The notes beneath the pieces were generated by a model that ran no database searches, was not told the DNA's origin, and saw only the letters and a program-made list of their open reading frames with translations. A stretch of DNA of 64,000 bases from the NCBI GenBank assembly GCA_964458605.1, contig CAYWLS010000018.1, forward strand, positions 26,152-90,151, written 5' to 3'. Positions 54,461-63,882 of this stretch are shown here, piece after piece. The stretch comes from JBBSNV01 sp964458605. GTDB lineage: Bacteria > Pseudomonadota > Alphaproteobacteria > Reyranellales > JAQSWP01. The position numbers and the translations under genes are program-made. Position 1 is the first letter of the stretch. Each line of letters opens with the position of its first letter.

Positions 54461-56098
54461 TCACTCGGCGGCGTCCAACTCGTCATCCAACGAGACGACT
54501 TCAATCGCCGGACCTTTAAACTCCGGCAATTTAGATCTCGTAGGAACCATCCATGACTGCACTTTTCCTGCGGCCTCGTCGGCTTCGAATTGCTTGGCGA
54601 CTTCGGCAAGCGGGTGACGGAAGAAATGCTGGTTGAGAGCGTCGGCAAGGGCCTTCTCTTTGCCCGCCCTCGCCAGCGCCAGAACCGCATCGCCGTCCTT
54701 CCAGTCGATCTTCGCCTTTACGCGGCGGACCTGTTCCTCTTTCAGTTTCGCCAGCGCATCAGGTGCGATGCTGCCACTCGTCCAGATTTCGAAGCGCTGC
54801 TCTGCCTCGCGTAAATACCCGTGCTGAGCGTAATGAGCGCGGAATGTGGGAATCTTCGCGAGCCATTCCTCCACCTCTGCCAGACTCAACACACCGCCCG
54901 GCTCTTTACCTTTGCATTCAATGGCCGTGACGACTGCGTTCTGGTTGGTGATCGTCTGAACGTCGATATCCGCTGTCTTCCCGGTGCTCGGGTCTTTGGC
55001 GGTGACGCCCATATCCATCGTCATGGCTGTGCGCCTTGCAAGATAGCCCGCCACCATCTCAAACAGGATGCCCCGAAGGTTCTTGTTGCGTCCTTCGATA
55101 TCAAACAGGTTGTTCAACAGCATGGTGAGGCGTTCGGGGCTCGATGATGCATATTTCGCGGCATTCTTGAGCACTTCGCAGAGCGAGGCGATTGCCTCCC
55201 CGACACGCCTCCCGAACAGGTCTTTGGGGGTTGCCAGCATAACACCCGCCGCATGTCCTGCGGTCATTGCTTCACCCGTGAAGCCTTCCGCGACGATGAT
55301 CGACAGAATGCCGATATCCTTGAAGCTGGCTTTGAGAACGCGAGCTTTGCGGATGAAGAACTGAATCTCATGGACGGTCAAAATGCCTTCGGCGAAAACG
55401 TCCGCCACAACGAAACCCGGTTTGCTTGCCGATCCCTGCAACGGTAGGAGATAGCTCGGCCCGGCAAGATCGAATGCGAAAGGCCCGATCGGCTTCAAAT
55501 CTTCGTCGCCCCGGATGCGGATAGCGTTGTAGCTCGCGAGGCCAATTTTTCGGCACCATTCGCGCAGGCCATCCAGCAAGACACGTTCCGTAATGTCCCG
55601 CGCCCGCATGGCAGCGGGTGTGCCCATGGCCAAGCTCGGAGCCGTGTGGAAACAGCGGCCATATTCCGGGTCGTGGAATTCCTTGAGGAAGTCGGACTTT
55701 ATGAGACGGCTGGCGACCGTATCAGCCGGGACTTGCCCGGTCTTGGGCCTGACCGTCGCACCGCTTACAACCGCGAATTGCTCGGCAGGAATCATGCCCC
55801 CCCGCGCGATCACGCCGTCGATAGCCGCCGCCGTAATCGAATTGGTTTCGCGGAGATCGCGCTGGAAATTTTGCCAGAACCGTTCGCCGTTACGATCCTT
55901 CTCCAGATAAAGGAACGCCTCGCGCTTAGGCAGGAGCGGAACAGGAAAGCTGCGGATCGGCGGCTTGGCTCGCGATACGCGCTGACGCGCTGCCTCTGCG
56001 GATAAACCAGATGCGACAAGTGCCTCAACGATCCGTGAGGAACGTGAGGGACCATGTTCGGAAAGGTACTGCGCAACGCTGGTCATAGGGCATGTCAC
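54461..56098 (-). CDS. Winged-helix / PD-(D/E)XK-like protein of the island
   Basis: A 545-residue soluble protein. The N-terminus (VAQYLSEHGPSRSSRIVEAL then ARQRVSRA, residues 8-44) looks like a winged helix-turn-helix. The middle is unassigned. Near the C-terminus Glu346, ADIDVQ (Asp377/379) and IECKGK (Glu394, Lys396) have the spacing of a PD-(D/E)XK nuclease or a Card1/Mrr-like fold. It is divergent from the HigA-like gene and the Mod/Res operon, so it probably belongs with them. I recognise no named family. A nuclease effector or a DNA-binding regulator are both possible. Confidence 0.7.
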   Translation of the reverse strand: MTCPMTSVAQYLSEHGPSRSSRIVEALVASGLSAEAARQRVSRAKPPIRSFPVPLLPKREAFLYLEKDRNGERFWQNFQRDLRETNSITAAAIDGVIARGGMIPAEQFAVVSGATVRPKTGQVPADTVASRLIKSDFLKEFHDPEYGRCFHTAPSLAMGTPAAMRARDITERVLLDGLREWCRKIGLASYNAIRIRGDEDLKPIGPFAFDLAGPSYLLPLQGSASKPGFVVADVFAEGILTVHEIQFFIRKARVLKASFKDIGILSIIVAEGFTGEAMTAGHAAGVMLATPKDLFGRRVGEAIASLCEVLKNAAKYASSSPERLTMLLNNLFDIEGRNKNLRGILFEMVAGYLARRTAMTMDMGVTAKDPSTGKTADIDVQTITNQNAVVTAIECKGKEPGGVLSLAEVEEWLAKIPTFRAHYAQHGYLREAEQRFEIWTSGSIAPDALAKLKEEQVRRVKAKIDWKDGDAVLALARAGKEKALADALNQHFFRHPLAEVAKQFEADEAAGKVQSWMVPTRSKLPEFKGPAIEVVSLDDELDAAE

Positions 56099-56368
56099 AC
56101 TACTTAATTTATTAATACAACTACCTACATGCCCCTCGTTTTCAACGCGGTATCCAGAGTTGTTTTAAATCAATGTCTTAGATGGCTGTTTCCGGGCCCG
56201 ATTTTTTGGCCTCTGTCACAATGGTTTTTGGAGTCATGCTTTTGGCCTGCTTTCGCACCCGAAAATAAGTGCTGGGCACTGCCATATTCCGTAAAGCGTT
56301 ACTTTACAGGCAACGTTACGTCCGATACGCTGCATCCGACTCAATGAACATTCAACGGGCAACGCGCG
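56099..56368. promoter_or_regulatory. AT-rich divergent promoter region with candidate HigA-type operator
   Basis: The 270 bp between the divergent island genes are the most AT-rich in the window (TTAATTTATTAATAC at about 56104). At 56291-56307 GTAAAGCGTTACTTTAC is a 17-bp dyad (GTAAAG/CTTTAC), and CGTTAC recurs 17 bases on (56297 and 56314). This is a plausible operator for the helix-turn-helix protein encoded at 56369. No toxin-sized frame lies here. Confidence 0.5.
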
Positions 56369-56692
56369 ATGACCGACGAGGATGACCTTCGGCTGAAGAC
56401 GCCCGCCCATCCGGGTGGCTTCGTGAAGCAAGAGGTCTTGAAACCGCTCGGCCTGTCGGTGACAGAGGCGGCGGATGCGCTAGGCGTCACGCGACCGGCA
56501 CTGTCGGCGCTCCTGAACGAGCGCGCGCACCTGTCGCCGGACATGGCGATCCGAATTGAAAAAGCCTTCGGCGTCTCGATGGAGACGCTGATGCGCATGC
56601 AAAACAGCTACGACATCGCCCAGGCCCGCAAGCGGGAAGCGGAGATCAAGGTCGAGCGATACACTGGAATGACGATGAAGGGGCGGGCATGA
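56369..56692 (+). CDS. HigA-family helix-turn-helix protein
   Basis: A 107-residue XRE-type protein. PAHPGGFVKQEVLKPLGLSV then TEAADALGVTRPALSALLNE is the standard HigA/VapI DNA-binding domain, followed by DMAIRIEKAFGVSMETLMRMQ. HigA normally neutralises a HigB toxin encoded just before it, but none is present. Its stop overlaps the Mod start by four bases (ATGA), so here it more likely controls expression of the restriction-modification operon, like a C-protein. Confidence 0.88.
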   Translation: MTDEDDLRLKTPAHPGGFVKQEVLKPLGLSVTEAADALGVTRPALSALLNERAHLSPDMAIRIEKAFGVSMETLMRMQNSYDIAQARKREAEIKVERYTGMTMKGRA

Positions 56693-58515
56693 CGGAGCTG
56701 AGTTTCAAGGGCAAAGAGTTTGTTTATAACCACCATCTGGCGGTGCCCTTCCGTCCGCTCGTGCCCGATGAAAGAAAGGGCATCGGTCCTGTCGCGCTTG
56801 ACGGCAACCTCGTCATCCACGGCGACAACCTGCACGCGCTGAAAGCGCTCCTGCCGCTCTACGCGGGCAAGGTGGACTGCATCTTTATCGATCCGCCGTA
56901 CAACACCGGCAACGAGGGATGGTGCTACGACGATAACGTCAATGCGCCAATGATCCGGGAGTGGCTGGAGTCCAATCCGGTCGGTGTTGAGGACGGCCTA
57001 CGTCATGACAAATGGTGTGCCATGATGTGGCCGCGCCTTCGGATGCTCCATGAGCTGCTGGCGGACCATGGCGTCATCTTTATAACCATCGATGATAACG
57101 AGGCGCACCGCCTCACAAATATTTGCTGCGAAATATTCGGTGAGGAAAATCATGTCGCCACCTTTATCTGGCGGAAAGTTGATAGCCCGAACGATAACAA
57201 GGTAGCTATCACACCCGACCATGATTACGTCCTCTGCTTTGCGCGCGATATTGGCTCTGCAAAGTTCAAGAGGATGATCGCCCCGTCCATCCTGAAAGCT
57301 TATCCGAACCGAGACGAGAACGGACGCCCTTTTAGAGATCGCCTTCTGAAGAAGAACGGACGGGCGAGTCTCCGCCGTGATCGGCCGACCATGTTCTTCC
57401 CGCTTGAAGACCCCGATGGAAATGAGGTTTTCCCCATACATGATAACGGGGAAGAAGCGCGATGGTCGATGGGGAAGAAGGGCATCAAGAAACACAAAGA
57501 TGCCGGTACATTGATCTGGAAGAGGATCGAAAAGCTCGGACGTGAAGTGTGGGAGCCTTACACCCGCGAGTTTGCGCCCGAGGACGATCCCACGCGGCCG
57601 TTTCCAACGATTTGGAGCGACGTGGATACGATGCGGCAGGCCAAGGCCATGCTCAGGAACATATTTGGCACGTCTGATTTGTTCGACACGCCGAAAACCG
57701 TGAAGCTTCTGGACAGGATCATCGACATTGCTGCCGATGATGACGCAATTATCCTAGATTCCTTTGCGGGTTCTGCAACAACGGCTCACGCCGTGCTCGA
57801 AGCCAACAAGCGCGACGGCGGCAATCGCCGCTTCATTCTCGTGGAAATGGAGGAATATGCCGACAGCCTGACGGCAGAGCGCGTCCGGCGTGTCATCAAC
57901 GGCTATGATTTCGAGGGCACACAGCGAACAGAGATGTTGCGGGAGCGGCTGAACTGGCGCGCGCTCAGCAATGCCGGAGAGCTGGCGCACAAGGTCGAAG
58001 GCATCGAGAACCTGCACGGCCACGATTACGACCGCATCAAGAAGGAAGTGAAAGACGGCGAGCTGATCGTCACCGGCGAAAAGACGGTGGCGGAACGTGC
58101 AGAAGGTCTTGGCGGCACCTTCACCTATTGCACCCTCGGCGATCCCGTCGAGCTGGACAAGGTGCTGAGCGGTGAAACCCTGCCGCCCTATGCCGGCCTC
58201 GGCGCGGCGCTGTTCCACATGGCGACCAATCACGCGCTCGATCCCGCCGCCGTGCGCGAGGATGATTTCTATCTCGGTGCCATGGAAGGCCAGCATGTCT
58301 GGCTGATCTACAAGCCCGATCTCGACTGGTTGAAGTCGCCGGAAGCGGCGTTGACGCTGGCGCGCGCCAAGGCATTCGCCGCGTCCGATCCGGACAAGCG
58401 CCACCTTGTCTTCGCCCCGGCGCGCTTCGTGAGCCAGAAGATGCTGGCGGAACAGAACATCCCCGTGGAGTTCGTGCCGCTGCCCTTCGCGCTCTATCGG
58501 ATAGATCGGAGCTGA
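56689..58515 (+). CDS. Type III-style Mod DNA methyltransferase (adenine-N6, beta class)
   Basis: A 608-residue methyltransferase. Catalytic motif IV is DPPYNTGNEGW starting at residue 68 and the SAM-binding motif I is DSFAGSATTAHAV at 357, so the order is that of the beta class, as in type III Mod subunits. GDNLHALKALLP near 45 is motif X-like. The region between (about 120-330) would hold the target recognition domain. A C-terminal 150 residues with no known motif may contact Res. Codon use is more relaxed than in core genes. Res follows four bases later. Confidence 0.92.
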   Translation: MTELSFKGKEFVYNHHLAVPFRPLVPDERKGIGPVALDGNLVIHGDNLHALKALLPLYAGKVDCIFIDPPYNTGNEGWCYDDNVNAPMIREWLESNPVGVEDGLRHDKWCAMMWPRLRMLHELLADHGVIFITIDDNEAHRLTNICCEIFGEENHVATFIWRKVDSPNDNKVAITPDHDYVLCFARDIGSAKFKRMIAPSILKAYPNRDENGRPFRDRLLKKNGRASLRRDRPTMFFPLEDPDGNEVFPIHDNGEEARWSMGKKGIKKHKDAGTLIWKRIEKLGREVWEPYTREFAPEDDPTRPFPTIWSDVDTMRQAKAMLRNIFGTSDLFDTPKTVKLLDRIIDIAADDDAIILDSFAGSATTAHAVLEANKRDGGNRRFILVEMEEYADSLTAERVRRVINGYDFEGTQRTEMLRERLNWRALSNAGELAHKVEGIENLHGHDYDRIKKEVKDGELIVTGEKTVAERAEGLGGTFTYCTLGDPVELDKVLSGETLPPYAGLGAALFHMATNHALDPAAVREDDFYLGAMEGQHVWLIYKPDLDWLKSPEAALTLARAKAFAASDPDKRHLVFAPARFVSQKMLAEQNIPVEFVPLPFALYRIDRS

Positions 58516-58519
58516 CGCC

Positions 58520-61111
58520 GTGTTTCGCCAACTCGATTATCAGGACCGCGTCATCAAGACGCTCGATGACTATCTCGACCTTTTGAAGGAAAAGAAGGCG
58601 CGCGCCGACAAGGTGGCGGCGCTCGCCGCGCAAGACCCGGACCTTGGCCTTGCCATTCCGGATTTCGCGAAAGAGGCTTGGGAAGCGATGAAGACGGCAG
58701 GCAAGCTGCCTGCTTCCCGCGCCGCGATACCGTTCTCGCCGCGCATAGACGGCTGCGAGCGGCCCGTACCTAACGCCGTGCTGAAAGTGCCGACCGGCGG
58801 CGGCAAGACATGGCTTGCCGTCTCCGCCGTCTCGCGGGTGATGGGCCGCTATCTCGACCGCAACACCGGTTTCGTCCTGTGGATCGTGCCGAACGAGGCG
58901 ATTTATACGCAGACGCTCAAGCACCTGAAGGATCGCCAGCACCCCTACCGTCAGGCGCTAGACCGCGCGGCGGCGGGGCGCGTGAAGATTATGGAGAAAA
59001 CCGACCGGCTCGATGCGCGGGACGTGGAAACCAATCTCTGCGTCATGCTGCTGATGCTGCAATCCGCGAACCGCGAGACGCAGGATTCCCTGAAAATGTT
59101 TCAGGACCGGGGCGACGTGCACGGCTTCTTCCCGCCCGAAGGCGAACAACAGGCGCATCAGGCCGCCATCGACCGCACGCCGAACCTCTCTGCCTATACG
59201 GGCATGTTCCCGATGGTGAAGGATTCCCTCGGGAACGCCCTTCGAATCATTCGGCCCGTGGTCGTGATGGACGAAGGCCACCGCGCCATTTCCGATCTCG
59301 CCTTCGGCACGCTCTACGGATTCAACCCGTGTTTCGTGCTGGAGCTGACGGCCACGCCGCAGGATGTGCAGCCGCGCGGCGGCCGCAATCCGCGAGAAGG
59401 CCGCTATGCCAATGTGCTGGTGGAAGTGACGGGGCGCGAGCTGGACCGCGAGGGCATGATAAAGATGCCGCTCAACCTCGATCCCCGGCAGGGCAATGAC
59501 TGGAAGGCGACGCTGAACGCAGCGCTTGCCAAGCTCAACGCGCTCGATGCCGAAGCCCGGCAACTGCGGGCCGATACGGGCCGCTATATTCGCCCGATCA
59601 TGCTGATCCAGGTCGAGCGCACGGGCGCGGATCAGCGCGAAAGCGGCCATATCCACGCCGAGGACGTGAAGGAATGGCTCCTGACGGCAGGTTTCGATCA
59701 GGCGGAAATCGCGATCAAAACCGCGCAGCAGAACGATCTCAACGATCCGGAAAATCACGACCTCTTGTCGCCCACCAACCGCGTGCGGGCGATCATCACG
59801 AAACAGGCCCTGCAAGAGGGCTGGGATTGCCCCTTCGCCTATGTGCTGTGCAGCCTTGCCGCCAGCGCCAACCTCAAGGCCATGACTCAGCTTGTCGGCC
59901 GCATTCTCCGCCAGCCCGGCGCGCTCAAAACGGACGTTGAAGCGCTCGATGAGTGCCACGTCATCACGCATCACGCCGATACTGCGACGGTCGTCGGTGC
60001 CATTAAAGACGGCCTCGAACAGGACGGCCTCGGCGATCTGGTCCTGCGCGTGACGCAGGACGACAAGAGCGGGACAGGTAAGACGGCCCGCAGGATCAAT
60101 CGCCGCCCGGCTTTCGCCTCCACGGAAATCTACCTGCCCAAGGTGATGGTGGTGGAAAGCGGCGACGCGCGCGAGCTGGACTACGAGACGGATGTGCTTT
60201 CCGCGCTCGACTGGCGGGGCTTCGATCCGCAGGACATCGCGGATCGGGTGCCCGAAAACGCACAGGCGGCGGAAAGCCAGCTCCAACGGATCAGGCTTGC
60301 CGAGGACGGCGACGAATTATTCGTCGGCGAGACTGTCGCCGCCAACGCGGAAATCCTCGCCTTCGATCCGGCGCATGCTGTCCGGATGATTTCCGACATC
60401 GTGCCGAATCCCTTCGTCGGCCGCGAGATTGTCGGCGCGACGGTTGCGGCCCTGCGGGCGCGGGGCTTCGATGACGCGAAGCTCGGCCTGCTCGCTAGCC
60501 TGATCGTGGAAGAGCTGCGCAAGGGCCTCGAAGCGGCGCGAAACGAGCGCGCCGAAGCCCTGTTCAAGGCCGAGGTAGCGGCGGGACACATCCAGTTCCG
60601 CTTGCGGCTCGATGGCCGCAACTGGCGAATGCCGTTCAGCATCGAAACGACAGAACCGGAGAACGCGCGCCAGCTCCTGAACCGCGCGGGCGGCCCGCTC
60701 GAAAAGAGCCTGTTCACGCCGGTCTACGAGAACGAGCTGAACAGCGACGAGCGGGATGTGGCGGTCTATCTCGACGGTGAGAAGACTCTGGCCTGGTGGC
60801 ACCGCAATGTCGCGCGGACGCAATACGGCATTCAGGGGTGGAAGAAGGCCAAAATCTATCCGGATTTCATCTTCGCCGTGCAACGCGACGGCGAAGCGAA
60901 GCGGATCACGGTGCTGGAAACGAAGGGCGACCAGCTCGACAATCTCGACACCGCCTACAAGCGCGAGGCGCTGGCGTTTCTCTCGGGCCATTTTGAATGG
61001 GACGAGGCAACGCCGGTCGGCGAATTGGAACTGGTCAACAACGGCGAAGCCGTGGAAGGCACCTTAATCCTGATGAGCGAATGGAAGGTGAAACTGCCCG
61101 CGTATCTCTGA
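58520..61111 (+). CDS. Type III-style Res subunit, DEAD/DEAH helicase with nuclease end
   Basis: An 863-residue helicase-nuclease. Walker A is PTGGGKT at 91-97 and motif II is DEGH at 251-254; VELTATPQDVQ-like motif III (LELTATPQDV) and the C-terminal helicase motif TQLVGRILRQPGA near 460 follow. The nuclease end carries the PD-(D/E)XK triad: YPDF with Asp782 and ETKG with Glu800/Lys802. It should cut unmodified DNA with the Mod subunit after ATP-driven translocation or diffusion. GTG 58520 starts it. Confidence 0.92.
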   Translation: MFRQLDYQDRVIKTLDDYLDLLKEKKARADKVAALAAQDPDLGLAIPDFAKEAWEAMKTAGKLPASRAAIPFSPRIDGCERPVPNAVLKVPTGGGKTWLAVSAVSRVMGRYLDRNTGFVLWIVPNEAIYTQTLKHLKDRQHPYRQALDRAAAGRVKIMEKTDRLDARDVETNLCVMLLMLQSANRETQDSLKMFQDRGDVHGFFPPEGEQQAHQAAIDRTPNLSAYTGMFPMVKDSLGNALRIIRPVVVMDEGHRAISDLAFGTLYGFNPCFVLELTATPQDVQPRGGRNPREGRYANVLVEVTGRELDREGMIKMPLNLDPRQGNDWKATLNAALAKLNALDAEARQLRADTGRYIRPIMLIQVERTGADQRESGHIHAEDVKEWLLTAGFDQAEIAIKTAQQNDLNDPENHDLLSPTNRVRAIITKQALQEGWDCPFAYVLCSLAASANLKAMTQLVGRILRQPGALKTDVEALDECHVITHHADTATVVGAIKDGLEQDGLGDLVLRVTQDDKSGTGKTARRINRRPAFASTEIYLPKVMVVESGDARELDYETDVLSALDWRGFDPQDIADRVPENAQAAESQLQRIRLAEDGDELFVGETVAANAEILAFDPAHAVRMISDIVPNPFVGREIVGATVAALRARGFDDAKLGLLASLIVEELRKGLEAARNERAEALFKAEVAAGHIQFRLRLDGRNWRMPFSIETTEPENARQLLNRAGGPLEKSLFTPVYENELNSDERDVAVYLDGEKTLAWWHRNVARTQYGIQGWKKAKIYPDFIFAVQRDGEAKRITVLETKGDQLDNLDTAYKREALAFLSGHFEWDEATPVGELELVNNGEAVEGTLILMSEWKVKLPAYL

Positions 61112-61132
61112 CAGCGCGGTATTGGGGGGCGT

Positions 61133-61348
61133 ATGGAATTCGATCCAGCATTATCATTCTCGGACAACCTTGCCCGTTTCCGAGCGGAAGCGGAGCGCAT
61201 CGATGCTGATTGCGCCCGCATTCTATTCGACAATCTGGCGCTGCTGGCACGCGACGGTGATGCGACACGCACCCGGCAGGCCGTTCAGGAGTTCAACCGG
61301 GCGGTCCTCGCCGCGCTCGACGGCCTGCCGGAAGGGCCTGCGGCATGA
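61133..61348 (+). CDS. Small helical protein of the island operon
   Basis: A 71-residue acidic, all-helical protein (SFSDNLARFRAEAERIDADC and ALLARDGDATRTRQAVQEFN), with no known domain. GGGGGG precedes the ATG by three bases. It overlaps the ATPase start by four bases, and the tight spacing on both sides makes it a likely part of the system, perhaps an adaptor or inhibitor. Confidence 0.7.
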   Translation: MEFDPALSFSDNLARFRAEAERIDADCARILFDNLALLARDGDATRTRQAVQEFNRAVLAALDGLPEGPAA

Positions 61349-63843
61349 GCCGGTATTTTCTCGCCTCCGCCGCCATTGAGGGATTTCGCGGCATAAATAA
61401 TGACGGCGATCCTCTCGTGCTGAAGTTCAAGCACGATGCCGTCAATTCCGTCCATGCGCCGAACGGGGTCGGCAAAAGCTCGATCTTCGAAGCGCTGCAC
61501 TTCGCCCTGCATGGCACGGTGCCTCGCCTGGAAGGGATGCAGGACGCCGAACAGGGTGCCAGCTACATCGTCAATAAGTTCCATCCGGCGCAACAGGCGA
61601 CGGTCGCCCTTGTTTTCAAGAGCGATGACGGCACGCCCGACGTGTCGATCACCGTCACCCGGACGACGGCGGGCGGACGGGTCGTCACATCTCCTTCCGG
61701 CCATGCCGATCCGGACAGCTTCCTCACCGATCTTTGCGAAGATTTCGTGCTGGTCGATTACCCGCGCTTTGCCTCCCTCGTGGACTGCTCGGCACTGGAG
61801 CGCGGGCGCTCTTTCGCCTCGTTGGTCGGCATGAGCCGGTATTCCCAGCTACGGCAGGCGCTCGACGGGGCCAAGAACACCCGCAACATCAACGGTGATC
61901 TTGGGCTGTCCACGCTCGACACTGAAGTGACCGCCGAAAACCGCGCCTTGGGGGCCGTTGAACAGCGCATCCTCGCCGCGCATCAGGAAGTGACCAGCGC
62001 GGCCGGCGGCCAGATGGCGGATACCGCCGCGTTGAAAGCGCAGGTGACGGCGGGACTATCGGGCATTGCGCTCTTCGCGTCGTTGCTCGCCAACGCCTCG
62101 GTGATGGACCTAGATTTTGACGCCGCTGAAAAGATCGTCGATCAGGAAGAAGGCGGCGCGGCGCGAAAAACCCTCGACGGCCTCAACACCACCGTCGCGA
62201 CCCTCGGCGGCTTGCAGGTCTCGGCGGCGGAACTTGCCGAGGTCGACGCGCTGGTGACGGCGGCGAAGGCGCGCGACGAGGCGATGCGCAAAGTCGGTGC
62301 CGCCAGCCTGCACGCCTTGCTGAAAGACGCGCTCGCGGTCGTAAACAGTGCGGACTGGCACGATCCGAAGGTCTGCCCCGTCTGCGAGAAGGCAGACGAC
62401 GGGCCGCTTCAGGATCAACTGGAAGCGAAGATCGCGCTTTACGACGAGGCCGAACAGCTCGACGCGGAGCTGAAACGGCAGGTGCTAAGCGCGGGGTGTG
62501 TCAGCAAGCTCCGGCAGCTTGAAGAGCAAGCGCGTCTCGGCGTTGCGGATGCTGGTCGCATCGCGCCGGTCCTGACGCTGGCCGCGCGCCAGTCGTCGGT
62601 TTCGACGGCGGACCTGGAACGCGCGAAGGATGCACTTGGCGCACTCGACGCGAAGCGCGTTGACGTGCTCGCGGCAGTCAATGCCGAGATCGCGGCGCTG
62701 CAAGTCAGCTTGCCGCCGTCACTCGTCGCCGTCACCCGCACCCTCGGGCAGGCCAAGCAGTTCCGCGACGCCATGAACGAATACGAGCGGACCCTTCCGG
62801 CGCTCGCGGCGAAACGGGCCAAGCTCGCGAAGCTCAATCGCTGGAAGTCGTTCATCACGAACGTAGCCGGGCAGTTCGCAACGGCGGAAAGCGCGCTAGC
62901 CAACGCGCGCATCACCGATATACAGGCAAGTTGTCAGGAGCTTTTCGGACATCTGGTGCGCGGCGGTCCGGACGTGCGGCCGACGCTAAACCGGGCGCAG
63001 AATACCGAGCAGGTGGATTTGAAGCTCGCCGATTTCTTTGGCCTTCCGAACCAAAGCGCGCGGGCGCTCCTCTCGGAGAGCTACCGCAATGCCGTCGCCG
63101 CCTCTATCTTCATGGCGGCGGCCACCCGGCATCAAGGCGTGCCGCGCTTCATGGTGTTGGATGATGTGACGTCAAGTTTCGATGCCGGACATCAATTTAG
63201 CCTGATGGATACGATCCGGACGAAACTGCGTTTTGGTGCAGCGAACGGTCTGCCCGGCGGGCTTCAGTTCATCATTCTCAGCCATGATACGAGCCTTGAG
63301 AAGTATTTCGACCGGCTCAACGGCACGGCAGAATGGAATCACCAGAAACTGCAAGGCATGCCGCCTCGTGGACGACTGATGATCGCCGCGCAGCAGGCGG
63401 ATCGCCTGAAGGCACAGGCGGAACAATACCTGAACGCGGGACAGATAGACATCGGAGAGCCGTTTGTCCGCCAGTATCTTGAATACAAGCTCGGCCAGAT
63501 CATCACCCGTCTGGAGATTCCAGTGCCGCCCGATTATGCGACGCGGGGCGACAAGCGCACCTTGTCCACCTATGTGGACGCGATCACGGCGGCGGTCGCG
63601 CTCTATCAGGCGGCGGGGCGCTGCGTCCTCTCCGCCCAACAGATCACCGACCTTCAGAACCACCACATGCCTTCCATCATGGCGAACTATGTCAGCCACT
63701 ATGAGACAGGCGCAGGCAATCCATTCAACGCCTATGCTTTGCTCGGCGTTCTGCAAAGTGTGGACGCGCTCGCCGATTGTTTCTGTTGGACCGATCCTGC
63801 CAACAATCAGCGGAAGTATTATCGACGACTTGATCGGCAGTAA
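61345..63843 (+). CDS. Rad50/SMC-like AAA ATPase with a single CPVC hook
   Basis: An 832-residue ABC-type ATPase. The head has Walker A APNGVGKSSIFEALHF (Gly41, Lys44), a Q-loop region near 120 and, after a coiled-coil-like middle of about 350 residues, the Walker B FMVLDDVTSSFD (Asp606) with switch His in ILSHDTSLEKYF. The middle contains CPVCEKAD at 344, the zinc-hook motif of Rad50. A further 150 residues follow the ATPase head. It is overlapped by the 71-residue gene, so it is part of the same transcript. Role inferred: DNA-end or filament sensing in defence. Confidence 0.85.
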   Translation: MSRYFLASAAIEGFRGINNDGDPLVLKFKHDAVNSVHAPNGVGKSSIFEALHFALHGTVPRLEGMQDAEQGASYIVNKFHPAQQATVALVFKSDDGTPDVSITVTRTTAGGRVVTSPSGHADPDSFLTDLCEDFVLVDYPRFASLVDCSALERGRSFASLVGMSRYSQLRQALDGAKNTRNINGDLGLSTLDTEVTAENRALGAVEQRILAAHQEVTSAAGGQMADTAALKAQVTAGLSGIALFASLLANASVMDLDFDAAEKIVDQEEGGAARKTLDGLNTTVATLGGLQVSAAELAEVDALVTAAKARDEAMRKVGAASLHALLKDALAVVNSADWHDPKVCPVCEKADDGPLQDQLEAKIALYDEAEQLDAELKRQVLSAGCVSKLRQLEEQARLGVADAGRIAPVLTLAARQSSVSTADLERAKDALGALDAKRVDVLAAVNAEIAALQVSLPPSLVAVTRTLGQAKQFRDAMNEYERTLPALAAKRAKLAKLNRWKSFITNVAGQFATAESALANARITDIQASCQELFGHLVRGGPDVRPTLNRAQNTEQVDLKLADFFGLPNQSARALLSESYRNAVAASIFMAAATRHQGVPRFMVLDDVTSSFDAGHQFSLMDTIRTKLRFGAANGLPGGLQFIILSHDTSLEKYFDRLNGTAEWNHQKLQGMPPRGRLMIAAQQADRLKAQAEQYLNAGQIDIGEPFVRQYLEYKLGQIITRLEIPVPPDYATRGDKRTLSTYVDAITAAVALYQAAGRCVLSAQQITDLQNHHMPSIMANYVSHYETGAGNPFNAYALLGVLQSVDALADCFCWTDPANNQRKYYRRLDRQ

Positions 63844-63882
63844 TCGCCGAAATTGCTAAATATGGCGTAGGGGGAGTGAGCG

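Noticed and set aside
56099..56368. Search for a HigB toxin gene upstream of the HigA-like gene
   Set aside because: No frame of 80-100 codons with RelE/HigB features exists there; the region is AT-rich and looks like a promoter.
56344..56385. 14-codon ATG frame overlapping the HigA-like start, possible leader peptide
   Set aside because: Too short to support, no repeat codons or hairpin suggesting attenuation.
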